Of a stretch of DNA of 58,564 nt, positions 17,363 through 28,039 are shown piece by piece; positions within the stretch are counted from its first letter, which is position 1, and each line of letters opens with the position of its first letter. The notes under the pieces are model-generated. The model had not been told where the DNA came from. It saw only the letters and a list, made by a program, of their open reading frames with translations, and searched no databases. The DNA comes from Gammaproteobacteria bacterium. Its GTDB lineage: Bacteria > Pseudomonadota > Gammaproteobacteria > SURF-13. A program made the translations under genes and the position numbers. The DNA is taken from contig JAUXUQ010000009.1 in NCBI GenBank assembly GCA_030680605.1, positions 1-58,564 of the forward strand, in the 5' to 3' direction.

Positions 17363-17572
17363 TCACTCGTGCGTGCATTGTCCCGCCGGGCAGGTATTGA
17401 TGCCCAGCAACTTCCAGGCTGGGCACCAGCGCACGGCGGCGGTGGCGAGTGGTATGAGACCGAGCAGCCCCCAGTAACTTGCGTTGCCTTCCAGAATAAA
17501 TAACAGTGACAGCAGCGCAAGACCTAGGATGATGCGGATGAGTCTTTCGGTGTTTCCGATATTGGCCTGCAT
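17363..17572 (-). CDS. DUF2892 (YgaP-like) small membrane protein
   Basis: This 69-residue protein reads MQANIGNTERLIRIILGLAL, then two hydrophobic segments and CPAWKLLGINTCPAGQC. This matches the DUF2892 inner-membrane family, where the cysteine-rich C-terminus is common and sometimes follows a rhodanese domain. GGAGGT lies just upstream of the ATG at 17572, which decides this start over the longer frame. A second DUF2892 gene is at 25.5 kb. Confidence 0.88.
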   Translation of the reverse strand: MQANIGNTERLIRIILGLALLSLLFILEGNASYWGLLGLIPLATAAVRWCPAWKLLGINTCPAGQCTHE

Positions 17573-17682
17573 GAGACACCTCCGTGACCTGATGTAGTGG
17601 ATGGGCGTGGCTATTGCGGTCAGCTTTGTAACATTTTCAGCATAGCGCCAACAGTAAGGCGGGGCAAGGGCCCTAAGGGTGG

Positions 17683-18165
17683 TCAGGCCCGCTCCAGCGT
17701 TAAAAAGCTGCAAGCATGCGGGTTCTCTGTATCCGCCGCATGCTCTGTGCGCTCGGTCTCTACCCAGGCATCGGTGTCAAAAGGGGGGAAAAAGGCATCG
17801 CCGTCAAAGTCGCCATGCACACAGGTGAGGTAGAGGCGCGCGGCATGCGGCAGAAACTGGGAAAAAATATCCGCCCCACCCAGCACCATGATTTCGTCAC
17901 TGCCTCCGGCCGCCGTCAGCGCCTCGGCCACCGAGTGCACCACGCGGCACTCAGGCGCGGTGTAGGTCGGATCGCGGGTGATGATGATATTGGTACGACC
18001 CGCGAGCGGCTTGCCGAGCGACTCGAAGGTCTTGCGTCCCATCAGTACCGGCTTGCCCATTGTGACGCGGCGAAAATGGCGCATATCGGCGGGCAGTCGC
18101 CACGGCAAGGTGTTGTGCTGGCCGATGACGCGATTACGCCCCATGGCGGCGATGAGCGAGATCAT
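17683..18165 (-). CDS. folA: Dihydrofolate reductase
   Basis: This 160-residue type I DHFR has ISLIAAMGRNRVIG, LPWRLPADMRHF (with catalytic Asp), MGRKTFESLGKPL and IMVLGGADIFSQFLP. It regenerates tetrahydrofolate after ThyA oxidises the methylene donor to dihydrofolate. It lies 6 nt downstream of thyA, so the two form one operon with lgt. Confidence 0.97.
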   Translation of the reverse strand: MISLIAAMGRNRVIGQHNTLPWRLPADMRHFRRVTMGKPVLMGRKTFESLGKPLAGRTNIIITRDPTYTAPECRVVHSVAEALTAAGGSDEIMVLGGADIFSQFLPHAARLYLTCVHGDFDGDAFFPPFDTDAWVETERTEHAADTENPHACSFLTLERA

Positions 18166-18171
18166 GCCGTA

Positions 18172-18966
18172 TCAGATCGCCACCGGCGCCTTGATGGACG
18201 GGTGGGCCTGATAGTTTACGATTTCAAAGTCATCGAATGTGTAATCAAAAATAGACGCCGGTGTGCGCTTGATGACAAGCTGTGGCAGCGGGTAGGGTGT
18301 GCGCGTCAGTTGTAGATCCACCTGCCCAAGGTGGTTAAGATAGATGTGGCAGTCGCCGCCACACCAGATGAAATCACCTACCGCAAGATTACATTGTTGC
18401 GCCACCATGTGGGTGAGCAGTGCGTATTCGGCGATGTTGAACGGCACGCCGAGCAGGGCGTCGCACGAGCGTTGCGTGAGCTGGCAGGAGAGCTTGCCTG
18501 CGGCTACGTAAAACTGGAAAAATGCATGACACGGCGGTAGCGCCATATGAGGCAGCTCACCCACGTTCCATGCGCTCACTATCAGGCGCCGTGAATCCGG
18601 GTTGGTCTTGATCTGATGGATGAGCTCGCTGATCTGGTCGATGCGGTCGCCCGCTGCGGTTTTCCACGCCCGCCACTGTGCGCCATACACCGGGCCGAGT
18701 TCGCCGTCAGGGCCGGCCCACTCGTTCCAGATGCGTACGCCATTGTCGTTGAGATATTTGATGTTGGTGTCGCCACTCAGAAACCACAGCATTTCATGGA
18801 TAACGGACTTGAGGTGCAGCTTCTTGGTGGTCACCAGCGGAAAGCCGGCCTCGAGCGGAAAGCGCATCTGGTAGCCGAATACACTGAGCGTACCAGTGCC
18901 GGTACGATCCTCCTTGCGAATGCCGTGGGTGCGGATGTGCCTCAGAAATTGTAGATATTGCTGCAT
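18172..18966 (-). CDS. thyA: Thymidylate synthase
   Basis: This 264-residue protein has the E. coli length. It converts dUMP to dTMP with methylene-tetrahydrofolate. Conserved segments are [12 protein letters not shown], the catalytic Cys in [26 protein letters not shown] and [15 protein letters not shown]-like text near the end. It lies 17 nt after lgt, an lgt-thyA order common in gammaproteobacteria. Confidence 0.98.
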   Translation of the reverse strand: MQQYLQFLRHIRTHGIRKEDRTGTGTLSVFGYQMRFPLEAGFPLVTTKKLHLKSVIHEMLWFLSGDTNIKYLNDNGVRIWNEWAGPDGELGPVYGAQWRAWKTAAGDRIDQISELIHQIKTNPDSRRLIVSAWNVGELPHMALPPCHAFFQFYVAAGKLSCQLTQRSCDALLGVPFNIAEYALLTHMVAQQCNLAVGDFIWCGGDCHIYLNHLGQVDLQLTRTPYPLPQLVIKRTPASIFDYTFDDFEIVNYQAHPSIKAPVAI

Positions 18967-18983
18967 GGGGAAATCTTACCCGA

Positions 18984-19763
18984 TCACGTCCTGCGCCGGG
19001 CAAATAACAGCATGCCTGCACCCGCGAGCAGCATGGGCAGCGATAACAACTGGCCCATCGTTACCCAGCCAAGCGCGAGATAGCCAAGATGCGCATCCGG
19101 CAGGCGCACAAATTCGACTGCAAAGCGAAACAACCCGTACAGCAGGAGAAACATGCCGGACACTGCCATTACCGGGCGCGGCTTGGCAGAATACAGCCAC
19201 AGGACAATAAACAGCAGCACACCTTCCAGCGCCACCTGATACAGCTGAGACGGGTGGCGCGCCAGCGGACCGCCACCGGGGAAGACCATGGCCCACGGCA
19301 CATCGCTCACCTTGCCCCATAACTCACCGTTGATGAAGTTGCCGATGCGCCCGGCGCCGAGACCAATGGGCACCAGTGGCGCAACGAAATCCGTCAACAC
19401 AAAGAAGCCAAGTCGCAGCTTGCGCGCATACAGCCACAGGGCGAACAGCACACCGGCCAGTCCACCGTGAAACGACATGCCGCCCTGCCATAATTTGAGG
19501 ATATTTAACGGTTCGGCAAGATGGCTCGCCAGATCGTAAAACAGGATGTAACCGATACGCCCGCCCAGCACCACGCCCAGCGCGCCATAAAAAATGAGGT
19601 CATGGACATGCTGGGGCGTGAGCGCCGAGCCCGGTTGCCGGGCACGGCGCATACCGAGCCACCAGGCCGCAGCAAAGCCGGTGAGGTACATGAGGCCGTA
19701 CCAGTGAATCTTGAGCGGTCCCAGCTGCAGGGCAATGGGATCAATGGCGGGATAGGTCAGCAT
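18984..19763 (-). CDS. lgt: Prolipoprotein diacylglyceryl transferase
   Basis: This 259-residue, seven-helix inner-membrane enzyme attaches diacylglycerol to the lipobox cysteine. Signature segments are [21 protein letters not shown] and [16 protein letters not shown]. Lnt, the last enzyme of the pathway, is at 46.2 kb, and a client (LptE) at 50.4 kb. It is the first gene of lgt-thyA-folA. Confidence 0.97.
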   Translation of the reverse strand: MLTYPAIDPIALQLGPLKIHWYGLMYLTGFAAAWWLGMRRARQPGSALTPQHVHDLIFYGALGVVLGGRIGYILFYDLASHLAEPLNILKLWQGGMSFHGGLAGVLFALWLYARKLRLGFFVLTDFVAPLVPIGLGAGRIGNFINGELWGKVSDVPWAMVFPGGGPLARHPSQLYQVALEGVLLFIVLWLYSAKPRPVMAVSGMFLLLYGLFRFAVEFVRLPDAHLGYLALGWVTMGQLLSLPMLLAGAGMLLFARRRT

Positions 19764-19929
19764 GGACTGGAATTATGACTCAGCCGGCCGGCGGCGTGAA
19801 GTGGAATACGCGTCAATCGCAGGTGACATTATGCACTGCTGGGCTCAGGCAGACGTGGGTGGGCAGGAGGAGTGCTGAAGAGCAGGCGCACCCGGGTGCC
19901 AGCCCGGCAATGGCGGGGGGTATCCCGAA

Positions 19930-20286
19930 ACGGTTGTCACCGCGGGCCTGCACCTGCGGGCGTGACTCCAGCTCCTGCAATGCAAACGGCTTGACCAGAT
20001 AATCATCCGCCCGCTGTCGAGCCCCTTGAGCTTGTCCGGGAGCGTATCACGCACAGTGAGCCTCAGAACCGTGGTGGATTTGCGCCCGTCATGGCACAGT
20101 TTGCGGCAGATCTCGGTGCCTGTCAGCTTGAGATCAAGCACGATAGCGTCGTAGTTATTGACAACCGCGAAATGCAGGCCTGTGACACCATCACCGGCGG
20201 TGTCTGTGACATGTCTCCTCGCTTGCCAAGGAAGTCGCGAACATTAGCTGCGATATGGGGTTGTCTTCTATAATCAGGACGCGCAT
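19930..20286 (-). pseudogene. OmpR-type response regulator, receiver-domain remnant with frameshifts
   Basis: From the ATG at 20286 the minus strand reads MRVLIIEDNPISQLM. After a frame change it reads GDGVTGLHFAVVNNYDAIVLD and CRKLCHDGRKST...TVRDTLPDKLKGLDSG. After a second change it reads ADDYLVKPFALQELESR. These are consecutive receiver-domain motifs, including the phospho-acceptor Asp and the conserved Lys. The DNA-binding domain and any sensor kinase are gone. At least two frameshifts, with part of the first helix region missing, show that the gene is dead. Confidence 0.8.
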
Positions 20287-20342
20287 GTTTACCCCGCATG
20301 CGTGTTACCCATGCAGGCGGGGCGAGCGCCCAAGCCCAAGCG

Positions 20343-20356
20343 TATAGTTAACTATA
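20343..20356. promoter_or_regulatory. Perfect 14-bp palindrome before the YyaL-type gene
   Basis: TATAGTTAACTATA lies 19 bp upstream of the ATG at 20376. It may be an operator or just an AT-rich promoter element. The start is preceded by AAAAGG. Confidence 0.4.
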
Positions 20357-20375
20357 AGGTAGTACGAAAAGGTCA

Positions 20376-22436
20376 ATGACCATGACAGCTCCGTCCGTAA
20401 ACCGGCTGGCCCATGAAACCAGCCCCTATTTACTACAGCATGCCCATAATCCGGTGGACTGGTATCCATGGGGGCAGGAGGCGTTGGCACGTGCACGCCA
20501 TGAGGACAAGCCGATATTGCTATCGATTGGATATTCCGCATGTCACTGGTGTCACGTGATGGCGCATGAGTCATTTGAAGACAGTGCCACGGCTGCTGTC
20601 ATGAATGCGTTATTTGTGAATATCAAGGTTGATCGCGAGGAGCGCCCTGACCTTGACCGCATATACCAGGAAGCCCACCGCCTGCTCAACCGGCGTGGCG
20701 GCGGTTGGCCGCTCACCATGGTGCTTGCCCCCGACAGTCGCACGCCGTTCTTTGGGGGTACCTATTTCCCGCGTGAGGCACGCTATGGGTTACCAGCGTT
20801 TGCGGATCTGCTGCAACGCATCGCAGGCGCCTGGCAAGACCAGCGTGACGAGATTGAGGCGCAAAACAAGACTCTGCTGGCGGCGCTTACAGTAGTTCCG
20901 ACACAGTGCGGGCAGGTGCAACTCAGCGCGGCACCACTGGCAGCCGCACGGCAGCAGCTGGGGTCGAGTTTCGATGAGCGTCACGGCGGCTTTGGTGCTG
21001 CGCCAAAATTCCCGCACCCACCACACATCGAGCGCCTGCTGCGGCATCAGGCATACAGCAGCGAGCCGGATCCTGAGGCGTTGCACATGGCCACCGCCAC
21101 ATTGCAGGCGATGGCGCAGGGCGGCATCTACGATCAACTCGGTGGCGGTTTCTGTCGCTATGCAGTCGATGAACGCTGGTTGATTCCACACTTTGAAAAA
21201 ATGCTGTATGACAATGGCCTGCTGCTCGGGCTTTACGCACAGGCTTACGCACGTACACAGAATGACTTGTTCAAGCGCATTGCCATAGAAACCGCGCGCT
21301 GGGTAGTGCGTGAGATGCAGGCCGCCGAGGGCGGCTATTACTCCGCGCTCGACGCCGATTCGGAAGGTCACGAAGGGAGGTTTTACGTATGGACGCGGGA
21401 GGAGGTGCATGCCCTGCTGGATGAGCAGGCGTATGAGGTCATCGCGCGCCGCTTCGGGCTGGATCAGGCGGCCAATTTTGAAGGCAATGCCTGGCACTTC
21501 TACGTGGCGGAGGACAGCACCGCCATCGCGCGCGCTTTGAATTTGACCGAAGCACGGGTGGCGGAAATTATGGAGCTGGCGCGCAACAAGCTATTCACCG
21601 TGCGCGAGGCGCGCGTGCGCCCCGGGCGCGATGATAAAATTCTTACTGCGTGGAGCGCGCTTATGGTCAAGGGCATGGCGTTGGCAGGGCGTCTACTCAA
21701 TGCGCCTGCGTGCATCGTCTCTGCTGAGCACGCCCTCGACTTTATTCGCACTACGCTCTGGGTCGATGGCCGACTGCTTGCCACCAGCAAGGATGGCCGT
21801 GCCCATCTGTCGGCCTATCTGGATGATTATGCATTTCTGCTGGATGCGCTGCTCGAGATGTTGCAGGCACGCTGGCGCAGCAGCGATCTGCATTTTGCGA
21901 TCGAGGTGGCCGATGCCATGCTGGCGCATTTCAGTGACAAGGCGGATGGCGGATTTTTCTTCACGGCGGACGATCACGAGCAGCTGATTCAGCGGCCCAA
22001 ACCGTATGCTGACGAGGCGACACCGTCCGGCAACGGCATTGCGGCCCAGGCGCTGGGGCGACTGGGCCATCTGCTGGGGGAGCCGCGCTATCTGGAGGCC
22101 GCCACGCGCACGCTTGAATCTGCCTGGGGGGAGATTGTGCGCATGCCCTACGCCCATGGCACCTTGCTCAGCGCGCTGGAAGATCATCTGTCACCGCCGC
22201 AGATGGTGATTCTGCGCGGCGATAGCGAGGCTATGCAGCCATGGGTGGAGTATTGCCGGGAAAATTACGCGCTGCGGCGACTCTGCTTTGCCATACCTGC
22301 TACCGAACAAAATCTGCCCGGCATACTGGCGCAGCAGTGTGCGGATACAGGCGTCACGGCCTATGTGTGCGAGGGCGTAACGTGTTCGGTGCCGCTTAAA
22401 ACGCAGGCGGCGCTGGCGGCAAGGCTGGCGCTATAG
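20376..22436 (+). CDS. YyaL/SSP411-family protein with thioredoxin-like domain
   Basis: This 686-residue protein starts [21 protein letters not shown] and has the family's [20 protein letters not shown] (CxxC at about 53-56), [13 protein letters not shown] and [12 protein letters not shown] in a thioredoxin-like domain (about 5-165). It is followed by a large all-helical (alpha6/alpha6-like) domain with [28 protein letters not shown]. The family is widespread; its biochemical role is unsettled. The stop overlaps the convergent PfkB gene's stop. Confidence 0.93.
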   Translation: MTMTAPSVNRLAHETSPYLLQHAHNPVDWYPWGQEALARARHEDKPILLSIGYSACHWCHVMAHESFEDSATAAVMNALFVNIKVDREERPDLDRIYQEAHRLLNRRGGGWPLTMVLAPDSRTPFFGGTYFPREARYGLPAFADLLQRIAGAWQDQRDEIEAQNKTLLAALTVVPTQCGQVQLSAAPLAAARQQLGSSFDERHGGFGAAPKFPHPPHIERLLRHQAYSSEPDPEALHMATATLQAMAQGGIYDQLGGGFCRYAVDERWLIPHFEKMLYDNGLLLGLYAQAYARTQNDLFKRIAIETARWVVREMQAAEGGYYSALDADSEGHEGRFYVWTREEVHALLDEQAYEVIARRFGLDQAANFEGNAWHFYVAEDSTAIARALNLTEARVAEIMELARNKLFTVREARVRPGRDDKILTAWSALMVKGMALAGRLLNAPACIVSAEHALDFIRTTLWVDGRLLATSKDGRAHLSAYLDDYAFLLDALLEMLQARWRSSDLHFAIEVADAMLAHFSDKADGGFFFTADDHEQLIQRPKPYADEATPSGNGIAAQALGRLGHLLGEPRYLEAATRTLESAWGEIVRMPYAHGTLLSALEDHLSPPQMVILRGDSEAMQPWVEYCRENYALRRLCFAIPATEQNLPGILAQQCADTGVTAYVCEGVTCSVPLKTQAALAARLAL

Positions 22437-23363
22437 CGCGTAACCGAAATTTTCCTTGAAACGCGCCGCAAATTCATCGCGGCTGTAACTGTGGTTTTGG
22501 GTGCCCGCCCACTCTACCTTGATGGCACCCATGAGTGCCGCCACCCGCCCGGTGGTTTTCCAGTCCATGCCGTTCATCAGGCCGTAGAGCAGGCCGGCGC
22601 GGTAGGCGTCGCCGCAGCCCGTGGGATCAACGACTTTACTCACCTTCGCTACCGGAATTTCCAGGTGGGTGCTGTCGGCATAAATGCTGGAGCCTTTGGC
22701 GCCGTGGGTAACAATGAGGGCATCGACGAGCCTTGAGAGTTCTTGCAGCGATTTTCCGGTGCGCTGCTGCATGAGCTGCAGTTCATATTCGTTGAATGCG
22801 GCCCAGGTCGCCTGTTGCATGAAGGTCATCAGCTCCTCACCGTTGTACATGGGCAGGCCTTGGCCGGGGTCGAAGATGAAAGGGATTGCGGCGGCGTGGA
22901 ATTGCGCGGCATGTTCGATCATGCCCTCGCGGCCATCCGGGGCAACAATGCCGTGGGTTACCCCGGTCGCATCAGTCACACGGTTGGCATGGGCAAAGTT
23001 CATGGCGCCAGGATGGAACGCGGTAATCTGGTTGTCGTCCATGTCGGTGGTGATGAACGCCTGTGCGGTGTAGCTATGGTCAATGAGTTTGATATGCGTG
23101 CTATTGATGCCGCAGCGACCGAGCCAGTCCTCATACGGCCCGAAATCATTGCCAACCGTACCCATAGGTAATGCCTTGCCGCCAATCAGGCTGAGGTTGT
23201 AGGCAATGTTGCCAGCACAGCCACCGAGCTCGCGTCGCAGCTCCGGTACCAGAAAAGATACGCTCAGGATATGAACCTGCTCGGGCAGGATGTGGTTTTT
23301 GAACTGGTCCTTGAACACCATGATGGTGTCGTAGGCGAATGAGCCGCAAATCAGCGCAGACAT
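22431..23363 (-). CDS. PfkB-family (adenosine kinase-like) sugar/nucleoside kinase
   Basis: This 310-residue protein has the ribokinase-family N-terminal motif [16 protein letters not shown] and the C-terminal catalytic motif [16 protein letters not shown], with the base Asp in TGCGD. The substrate cannot be assigned; adenosine or a sugar are the usual candidates. It lies 15 nt downstream of dgkA, so it is probably co-transcribed. Confidence 0.9.
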   Translation of the reverse strand: MSALICGSFAYDTIMVFKDQFKNHILPEQVHILSVSFLVPELRRELGGCAGNIAYNLSLIGGKALPMGTVGNDFGPYEDWLGRCGINSTHIKLIDHSYTAQAFITTDMDDNQITAFHPGAMNFAHANRVTDATGVTHGIVAPDGREGMIEHAAQFHAAAIPFIFDPGQGLPMYNGEELMTFMQQATWAAFNEYELQLMQQRTGKSLQELSRLVDALIVTHGAKGSSIYADSTHLEIPVAKVSKVVDPTGCGDAYRAGLLYGLMNGMDWKTTGRVAALMGAIKVEWAGTQNHSYSRDEFAARFKENFGYAL

Positions 23364-23378
23364 ATAAACCTCTTATAG

Positions 23379-23759
23379 TTAAAAATGCAATCGATCCAGC
23401 AGCACCAGCGCCCAGATCAGGGCTGCGTTGACAAGGGTGAGTAGTACCGCACCCGAGCCCATGTCCTTGGCGCGTCCGGCGAGCGTGTGCTGCTCGGTGC
23501 CGATGCGGTCGACGACGGCTTCGATGCTGGAGTTGATGACTTCCGCAATCAGCACCAGCATCAGGCTACCCAGCAGGAGAGCACGTTCCGTGCCATTATC
23601 ACCCAGCCACAGTGCAAGTGGCGCCAACACGGTGAATAATGCCACTTCGAGCCGGAATGCGGCTTCGTTTTGAAATGCCGATTTAATGCCTGCCAGTGAA
23701 TATCCGAAGGCGCGGATAAGGCGTGCGATTTCACCACCTTTCGATATTTTATTGTTCAT
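23379..23759 (-). CDS. dgkA: Diacylglycerol kinase
   Basis: From the ATG at 23759 the protein is 126 residues, close to the 122 of E. coli DgkA. It has the small three-helix kinase pattern: RAFGYSLAGIKSAFQNEAAFRLE, then EVINSSIEAVVDRIG and AKDMGSGAVLL. It recycles diacylglycerol in the inner membrane to phosphatidic acid. The longer frame to 23798 has no family resemblance in its first residues. Confidence 0.95.
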   Translation of the reverse strand: MNNKISKGGEIARLIRAFGYSLAGIKSAFQNEAAFRLEVALFTVLAPLALWLGDNGTERALLLGSLMLVLIAEVINSSIEAVVDRIGTEQHTLAGRAKDMGSGAVLLTLVNAALIWALVLLDRLHF

Positions 23760-23991
23760 GGCTGGGTGCTTGCATGGTTGACTGACGCAAATCAACACGT
23801 TGAACAGGGAGATAAAAGTGTAACACAGTGGAGGGTGCAGTCAGTTAACGCGCAGGCCAGAGGCCCTGTTACGGTGCTACCCGATACTGAATGCTCGAGG
23901 TGCCTTCAGAGAGGCATGTCAGGCGGGTGAGGTACTTGCCCGCTGTTCCCGTATTACGCAATCAGATACCGGCGGTCTTTACCGGGGCCGG

Positions 23992-25440
23992 TTACGGTTT
24001 CCAGGCGAGGTCGAGATCACGCGCTGCCTTTACATCATCGAGGCGGCGTACCGGTGTGGTATAGGGCGCCCCCTTGACGGTAGCCGCCGATGTGCGAGCT
24101 TCGTCCAGAATTTTTTTCATGGCGTCGATGAAGCCGTCCAGCTCTTCCTTGCACTCAGTCTCTGTCGGTTCGATCAACAGGCATTCCGGCACCAGCAGCG
24201 GAAAGTAGGTCGTGGGGGCATGGTAGCCATAGTCCAGCAAACGCTTGGCTACATCCATCGCGATGACGCCGGTCTCATCCTTGAGCTTTTTCAGGGTAAG
24301 AATGAATTCGTGTGTGGCGCGCCGATTGGCATAGGCGGCGGTGTAGCCTGCCTGGGTGAGGCGGGCCATCAGGTAGTTGGCATTGAGAGTCGCATAGTGG
24401 GCGACACGGGGCATGCCTTCACGCCCGAGCAGGCGCGCATACACATAGGCACGCAGCAGCACGCCCGCATTGCCCATGTGGGCTGACAGTCGGCCGATGC
24501 TTTGCGGGCAGTCTTTTTCGGTGAGCCAGCGGTAATGGCCGCTCGCTTCCTTGCCCACGATGGGGATGGGTAGAAAGGGTTTCAGGCGCTCGCTCACGCC
24601 CACCGGGCCAGCGCCGGGGCCACCGCCACCGTGTGGGGTGGAGAAGGTCTTGTGCAGGTTCATGTGGATGACGTCGAAACCCATGTCGCCGGGTTTGACC
24701 AGTCCGAGAATGGCATTGAGGTTGGCGCCATCGTAATACAGCAAACCACCTGCGTCGTGCACAATGTTACGTACATCCAATATGTCTTTTTCGAACACGC
24801 CGAGTGTCGAGGGGTTGGTGAGCATCAGGCCCGCCGTGTGCGGGCCGACGGCGGCGCGTAACAGCTCCAGATCGATGTCGCCGTCGGCGTCGGTCGGGAT
24901 CTCGCGCACCGTGTAGCCGCACATGGCGGCAGTGGCGGGGTTGGTGCCGTGGGCGGCATCGGGTACCAGGATTTCGGTGCGTGCCGTGTCGCCACGCGCA
25001 TCGTGATAGGCGCGGATCATGGCCACACCGGCGAACTCGCCCTGCGCGCCCGCCATCGGTGTGAGCGAGATGGCCTGCATGCCGGTGACGTCTTTCAGAA
25101 TTTCCTGCAAGTCATACATGCAGGCGAGATAGCCCTGGCTGAAATTCTCCGGCGCCTGCGGGTGACGGCCCGTAAAGCCCGGCAGCAGCGCGAGTTTGTT
25201 GCAGGCGCGCGGGTTGTACTTCATGGTGCAGGAGCCGAGCGGGTAAAACTGGGTGTCGATGGAGAAGTTCTTCTGCGACAAACGGGTGTAATGGCGCACC
25301 ACCTGCATCTCAGACAGCTCCGGCAGCAGCGGGCGCTGCGTGCGGCGCAGGTGTGCGGGTATGCCGCTGACCGCCGCCCTGGTGAGCGGCGACTGCGATG
25401 CATTGAAGCGACCGGGTTGTGACTGTTCAAAAATCAGCAT
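23992..25440 (-). CDS. gcvPB: Glycine decarboxylase P-protein subunit 2
   Basis: This 482-residue C-terminal half of the P-protein includes the PLP-lysine motif [34 protein letters not shown] and [14 protein letters not shown]. With GcvPA it forms the alpha2beta2 decarboxylase that transfers glycine's aminomethyl group to the lipoyl arm of GcvH. It is separated from gcvPA by tpx and by an opposite-strand DUF2892 gene, so it either depends on read-through of about 280 bp or has its own promoter. Confidence 0.97.
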   Translation of the reverse strand: MLIFEQSQPGRFNASQSPLTRAAVSGIPAHLRRTQRPLLPELSEMQVVRHYTRLSQKNFSIDTQFYPLGSCTMKYNPRACNKLALLPGFTGRHPQAPENFSQGYLACMYDLQEILKDVTGMQAISLTPMAGAQGEFAGVAMIRAYHDARGDTARTEILVPDAAHGTNPATAAMCGYTVREIPTDADGDIDLELLRAAVGPHTAGLMLTNPSTLGVFEKDILDVRNIVHDAGGLLYYDGANLNAILGLVKPGDMGFDVIHMNLHKTFSTPHGGGGPGAGPVGVSERLKPFLPIPIVGKEASGHYRWLTEKDCPQSIGRLSAHMGNAGVLLRAYVYARLLGREGMPRVAHYATLNANYLMARLTQAGYTAAYANRRATHEFILTLKKLKDETGVIAMDVAKRLLDYGYHAPTTYFPLLVPECLLIEPTETECKEELDGFIDAMKKILDEARTSAATVKGAPYTTPVRRLDDVKAARDLDLAWKP

Positions 25441-25515
25441 GGTGTGTTCGCGGCCAGCTTGACCGCACTCCTGATGGCGCGTAGTGTGCTTAGTGGTTAA
25501 TGGAGGTTATCTATC

Positions 25516-25719
25516 ATGACGACTGATCGCATCGTGCTCGCCTTTGCAGGCAGTGTTATTCTTGTCAGTCTGGTGTTGTCGCAATGGCACTCGCCTTACT
25601 GGCTCTGGGTTACTGCATTCGTCGGGGCCAATCTGCTGCAAACCGCGTTCACGGGATTCTGCCCGCTGGCCAGAATCCTGGTCGCCTGCGGCGCCAAGCC
25701 CGGCCCCGGCTGCATGTAG
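25516..25719 (+). CDS. DUF2892-family small membrane protein
   Basis: This 67-residue protein has two hydrophobic segments and the family's [22 protein letters not shown] ending (cysteines near positions 49, 58 and 66). GGAGGT precedes the ATG. It is the only plus-strand gene inside the minus-strand gcv cluster, between gcvPB and tpx, and its stop lies 4 nt from the tpx stop. Confidence 0.85.
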   Translation: MTTDRIVLAFAGSVILVSLVLSQWHSPYWLWVTAFVGANLLQTAFTGFCPLARILVACGAKPGPGCM

Positions 25720-25723
25720 GCGC

Positions 25724-26224
25724 TTACTTCAGCGCTGCCAGCGCCTTGTCGTAGTCAGGCTCCTGCCCGATCTCGGGCACCAGTTCCGTGTATGTCACCT
25801 TGTCGTTTTCATCCAGCACCACTACTGCGCGTGCGGTGATGCCGGCGAGCGGGCCGTCCTCAATCAGTACCCCGTAGTCCTTGGCGAAATGCCGGTCGCG
25901 CATCATGGAGAGGGTGACGACATTCCGGGTGTTCTCTGCGGCGCAGAAACGGTTCATGGCAAACGGCAGGTCGGCGGAGATCATCAATAGCACGGCACCG
26001 CCGTTGGTCTGGGCATGCTCATTGAATTTCTTGGTGCTGAGCGCACACACCGGGGTATCGAGGCTGGGCACGATGTTAAGCAGTTTTTTCTTGCCGCGAA
26101 AATCGGCCAGGGTCTTGTTGGCCAGATTGACATCGGCGAGGCTGAAATCAGGTGCCTTGGTGCCGACCTTGGGCAGGTCGCCATTGGTGTGTATCGGGTT
26201 GCCTTGCAGGGTGATGGTCGCCAT
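25724..26224 (-). CDS. tpx: Thiol peroxidase
   Basis: This 166-residue Tpx-type peroxiredoxin has the peroxidatic Cys in [17 protein letters not shown] (about 60) and the resolving Cys in [12 protein letters not shown] (about 94). It starts [18 protein letters not shown], typical of the family. It reduces hydrogen and alkyl peroxides with thioredoxin. GGAGG precedes the ATG. It sits between gcvPA and gcvPB, 36 nt after gcvPA. Confidence 0.96.
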   Translation of the reverse strand: MATITLQGNPIHTNGDLPKVGTKAPDFSLADVNLANKTLADFRGKKKLLNIVPSLDTPVCALSTKKFNEHAQTNGGAVLLMISADLPFAMNRFCAAENTRNVVTLSMMRDRHFAKDYGVLIEDGPLAGITARAVVVLDENDKVTYTELVPEIGQEPDYDKALAALK

Positions 26225-26260
26225 CGTATGTTCCTCCTTTGTTGGGGTGAGGCAGAAGTG

Positions 26261-27613
26261 TCAGGCCAGTCTGCGCCGCAGACTGGCCGCATAGGCATCC
26301 AGATCGGTATCGAGTTTGGTTTCGGTGACACAGACCAGTATCGCTGACCCCAGCTCGGGGTAGTCGGTACTTAAATCGTAACCGCCGAGGATGTTGTCTG
26401 TGGTGAGCGCCTGCAGTATTTCCTGTGCCGGTTTGTCAAAGCGCAGCGCCGTTTCATGAAACGTCGGGCGCTGGAATACCCGGCTGACACCGGGGATGGC
26501 GCAGAGCATGTCCACCAGCCGTTGGGTATTGGCGTGGCTCTGTGCCGCGACGCGTTCCAGGCCTTCAGGTCCCAGCAGCGCCATGTGGATGGTAGCGGCG
26601 GTGACCAGCAGACCCTGATTGGTGCAGATGTTGGAGGTCGCCTTGGAGCGGCGGATATGTTGCTCGCGTGCCTGCAGCGTGAGTGAGTAACCCGGTTTGC
26701 CATCGAGGTCGACGGTACGGCCGATGATGCGCCCCGGCATCTGGCGCACATATTTTTTCTTGCAGCACATGAAGCCGAAATAGGGGCCGCCGGAGGACAG
26801 CGGTGCGCCCAGCGGTTGACCTTCACCACACACGATATCGGCGCCGGTTTCACCCCACGTACCCGGTGGCTTGAGCAGTGCGAGCGACACCGGGTTGACC
26901 ACGGCAATGACCAGCAGATTGTGCTGGTGTGCCCAGTCGGTGAGCGCATCGACTTCTTCCAGTACGCCGAAAAAGTTCGGTTGCGGGATGACCAGTGCGG
27001 CGAATTCGTCCGGGTTAAACCGTTGCAGCGAATCCGGCACGGTGTAGCCGTCGTCTGTGCAATAGGCAAGCTCAACCAGCTCGATGTGCTGGTGCTGCAC
27101 AATGCTGCGCACGACTGCCCGATAGGCCGGATGCACCGTGGCAGGCATCAGCACGCGGCGTGATTTGCCGTGGGTACGCACCGCCATGAGTACGGACTCG
27201 GCCAGTGCCGAGGCGCCGTCGTAGAGCGAGGCATTGGAGACCTCCATGCCGGTGAGCTGGGTCATCATGGTCTGGAATTCGTACAGCAATTGCAGTGTGC
27301 CCTGGCTCGCTTCCGCCTGGTACGGTGTGTAGGCGGAATAAAATTCGCCGCGCGTAGTAATCTCCCACACCGCAGCAGGGATGTGGTGCTCGTACGCCCC
27401 AGCGCCGATGAAGCACAGCGGTGCGCCATCCTGCGCGGCACGCGCCGCCATCAGGCGGCCGGCTTCCATTTCCGGGAGGCGCGTGGGTACCGTGTTCAAG
27501 CTTGAGTTGCGCAGCTGCGCCGGAATTTCCTCAAACAGTTCGTCGATGCTTTTCGCGCCGATGGCGTCGAGCATCGCGCTGACATCTTCCGGGGTGTGTG
27601 GAATGAAGGGCAT
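26261..27613 (-). CDS. gcvPA: Glycine decarboxylase P-protein subunit 1
   Basis: This 450-residue N-terminal-half-type subunit starts [31 protein letters not shown] and has [34 protein letters not shown] and NICTNQGLL. It is the partner of GcvPB. It lies 11 nt after gcvH in the riboswitch-led gcvT-gcvH-gcvPA transcript. Confidence 0.97.
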   Translation of the reverse strand: MPFIPHTPEDVSAMLDAIGAKSIDELFEEIPAQLRNSSLNTVPTRLPEMEAGRLMAARAAQDGAPLCFIGAGAYEHHIPAAVWEITTRGEFYSAYTPYQAEASQGTLQLLYEFQTMMTQLTGMEVSNASLYDGASALAESVLMAVRTHGKSRRVLMPATVHPAYRAVVRSIVQHQHIELVELAYCTDDGYTVPDSLQRFNPDEFAALVIPQPNFFGVLEEVDALTDWAHQHNLLVIAVVNPVSLALLKPPGTWGETGADIVCGEGQPLGAPLSSGGPYFGFMCCKKKYVRQMPGRIIGRTVDLDGKPGYSLTLQAREQHIRRSKATSNICTNQGLLVTAATIHMALLGPEGLERVAAQSHANTQRLVDMLCAIPGVSRVFQRPTFHETALRFDKPAQEILQALTTDNILGGYDLSTDYPELGSAILVCVTETKLDTDLDAYAASLRRRLA

Positions 27614-27624
27614 GATGTGGCTGC

Positions 27625-28020
27625 TTAATGGGCGTCGGCGGCGATCAACGCTGCATAGCCCGCTGCGTCCAGCAGGCCATCGATGTCCGCTGCATTGGTG
27701 GGCGTGAGGTGCAGTATCCAGGCTGCACCGTAGGCATCTTTATTGACCAGCTCGGGTTGGTCGGCGAGTGCCGGGTTGGCTTCGATCACTTTTCCCGCAA
27801 GGGGGCTGTAGATATCCGAGGCGGCCTTGACCGACTCGACCACGGCGCAGGCGCCGCCGGCTGCGACCTGCTTGCCGACCGAAGGTACATCGATAAAGAC
27901 AACGTCGCCGAGCAAGTCCTGGGCATGATCCGTGATACCGATGGTGGCCGTGCCGTCTTTGTGCAGCTCCACCCACTCATGGGTTTTGGTGTACTTGAGA
28001 TGTTTTGGAATAGTGCTCAT
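27625..28020 (-). CDS. gcvH: Glycine cleavage H protein
   Basis: This 131-residue lipoyl carrier has [12 protein letters not shown] at the start, [15 protein letters not shown] in the middle and the lipoyl-lysine in [16 protein letters not shown] (about 64). It shuttles the aminomethyl group between P-, T- and L-proteins. The L-protein gene (lpd) is not in the window. It lies 19 nt after gcvT. Confidence 0.97.
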   Translation of the reverse strand: MSTIPKHLKYTKTHEWVELHKDGTATIGITDHAQDLLGDVVFIDVPSVGKQVAAGGACAVVESVKAASDIYSPLAGKVIEANPALADQPELVNKDAYGAAWILHLTPTNAADIDGLLDAAGYAALIAADAH

Positions 28021-28039
28021 GTCTGATCCTCGGGAAATT

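Noticed and set aside
19845-20141. A 98-codon intact small protein
   Set aside because: Its text is the middle of a receiver domain with the rest of the motifs in other frames, so it is a piece of a pseudogene.
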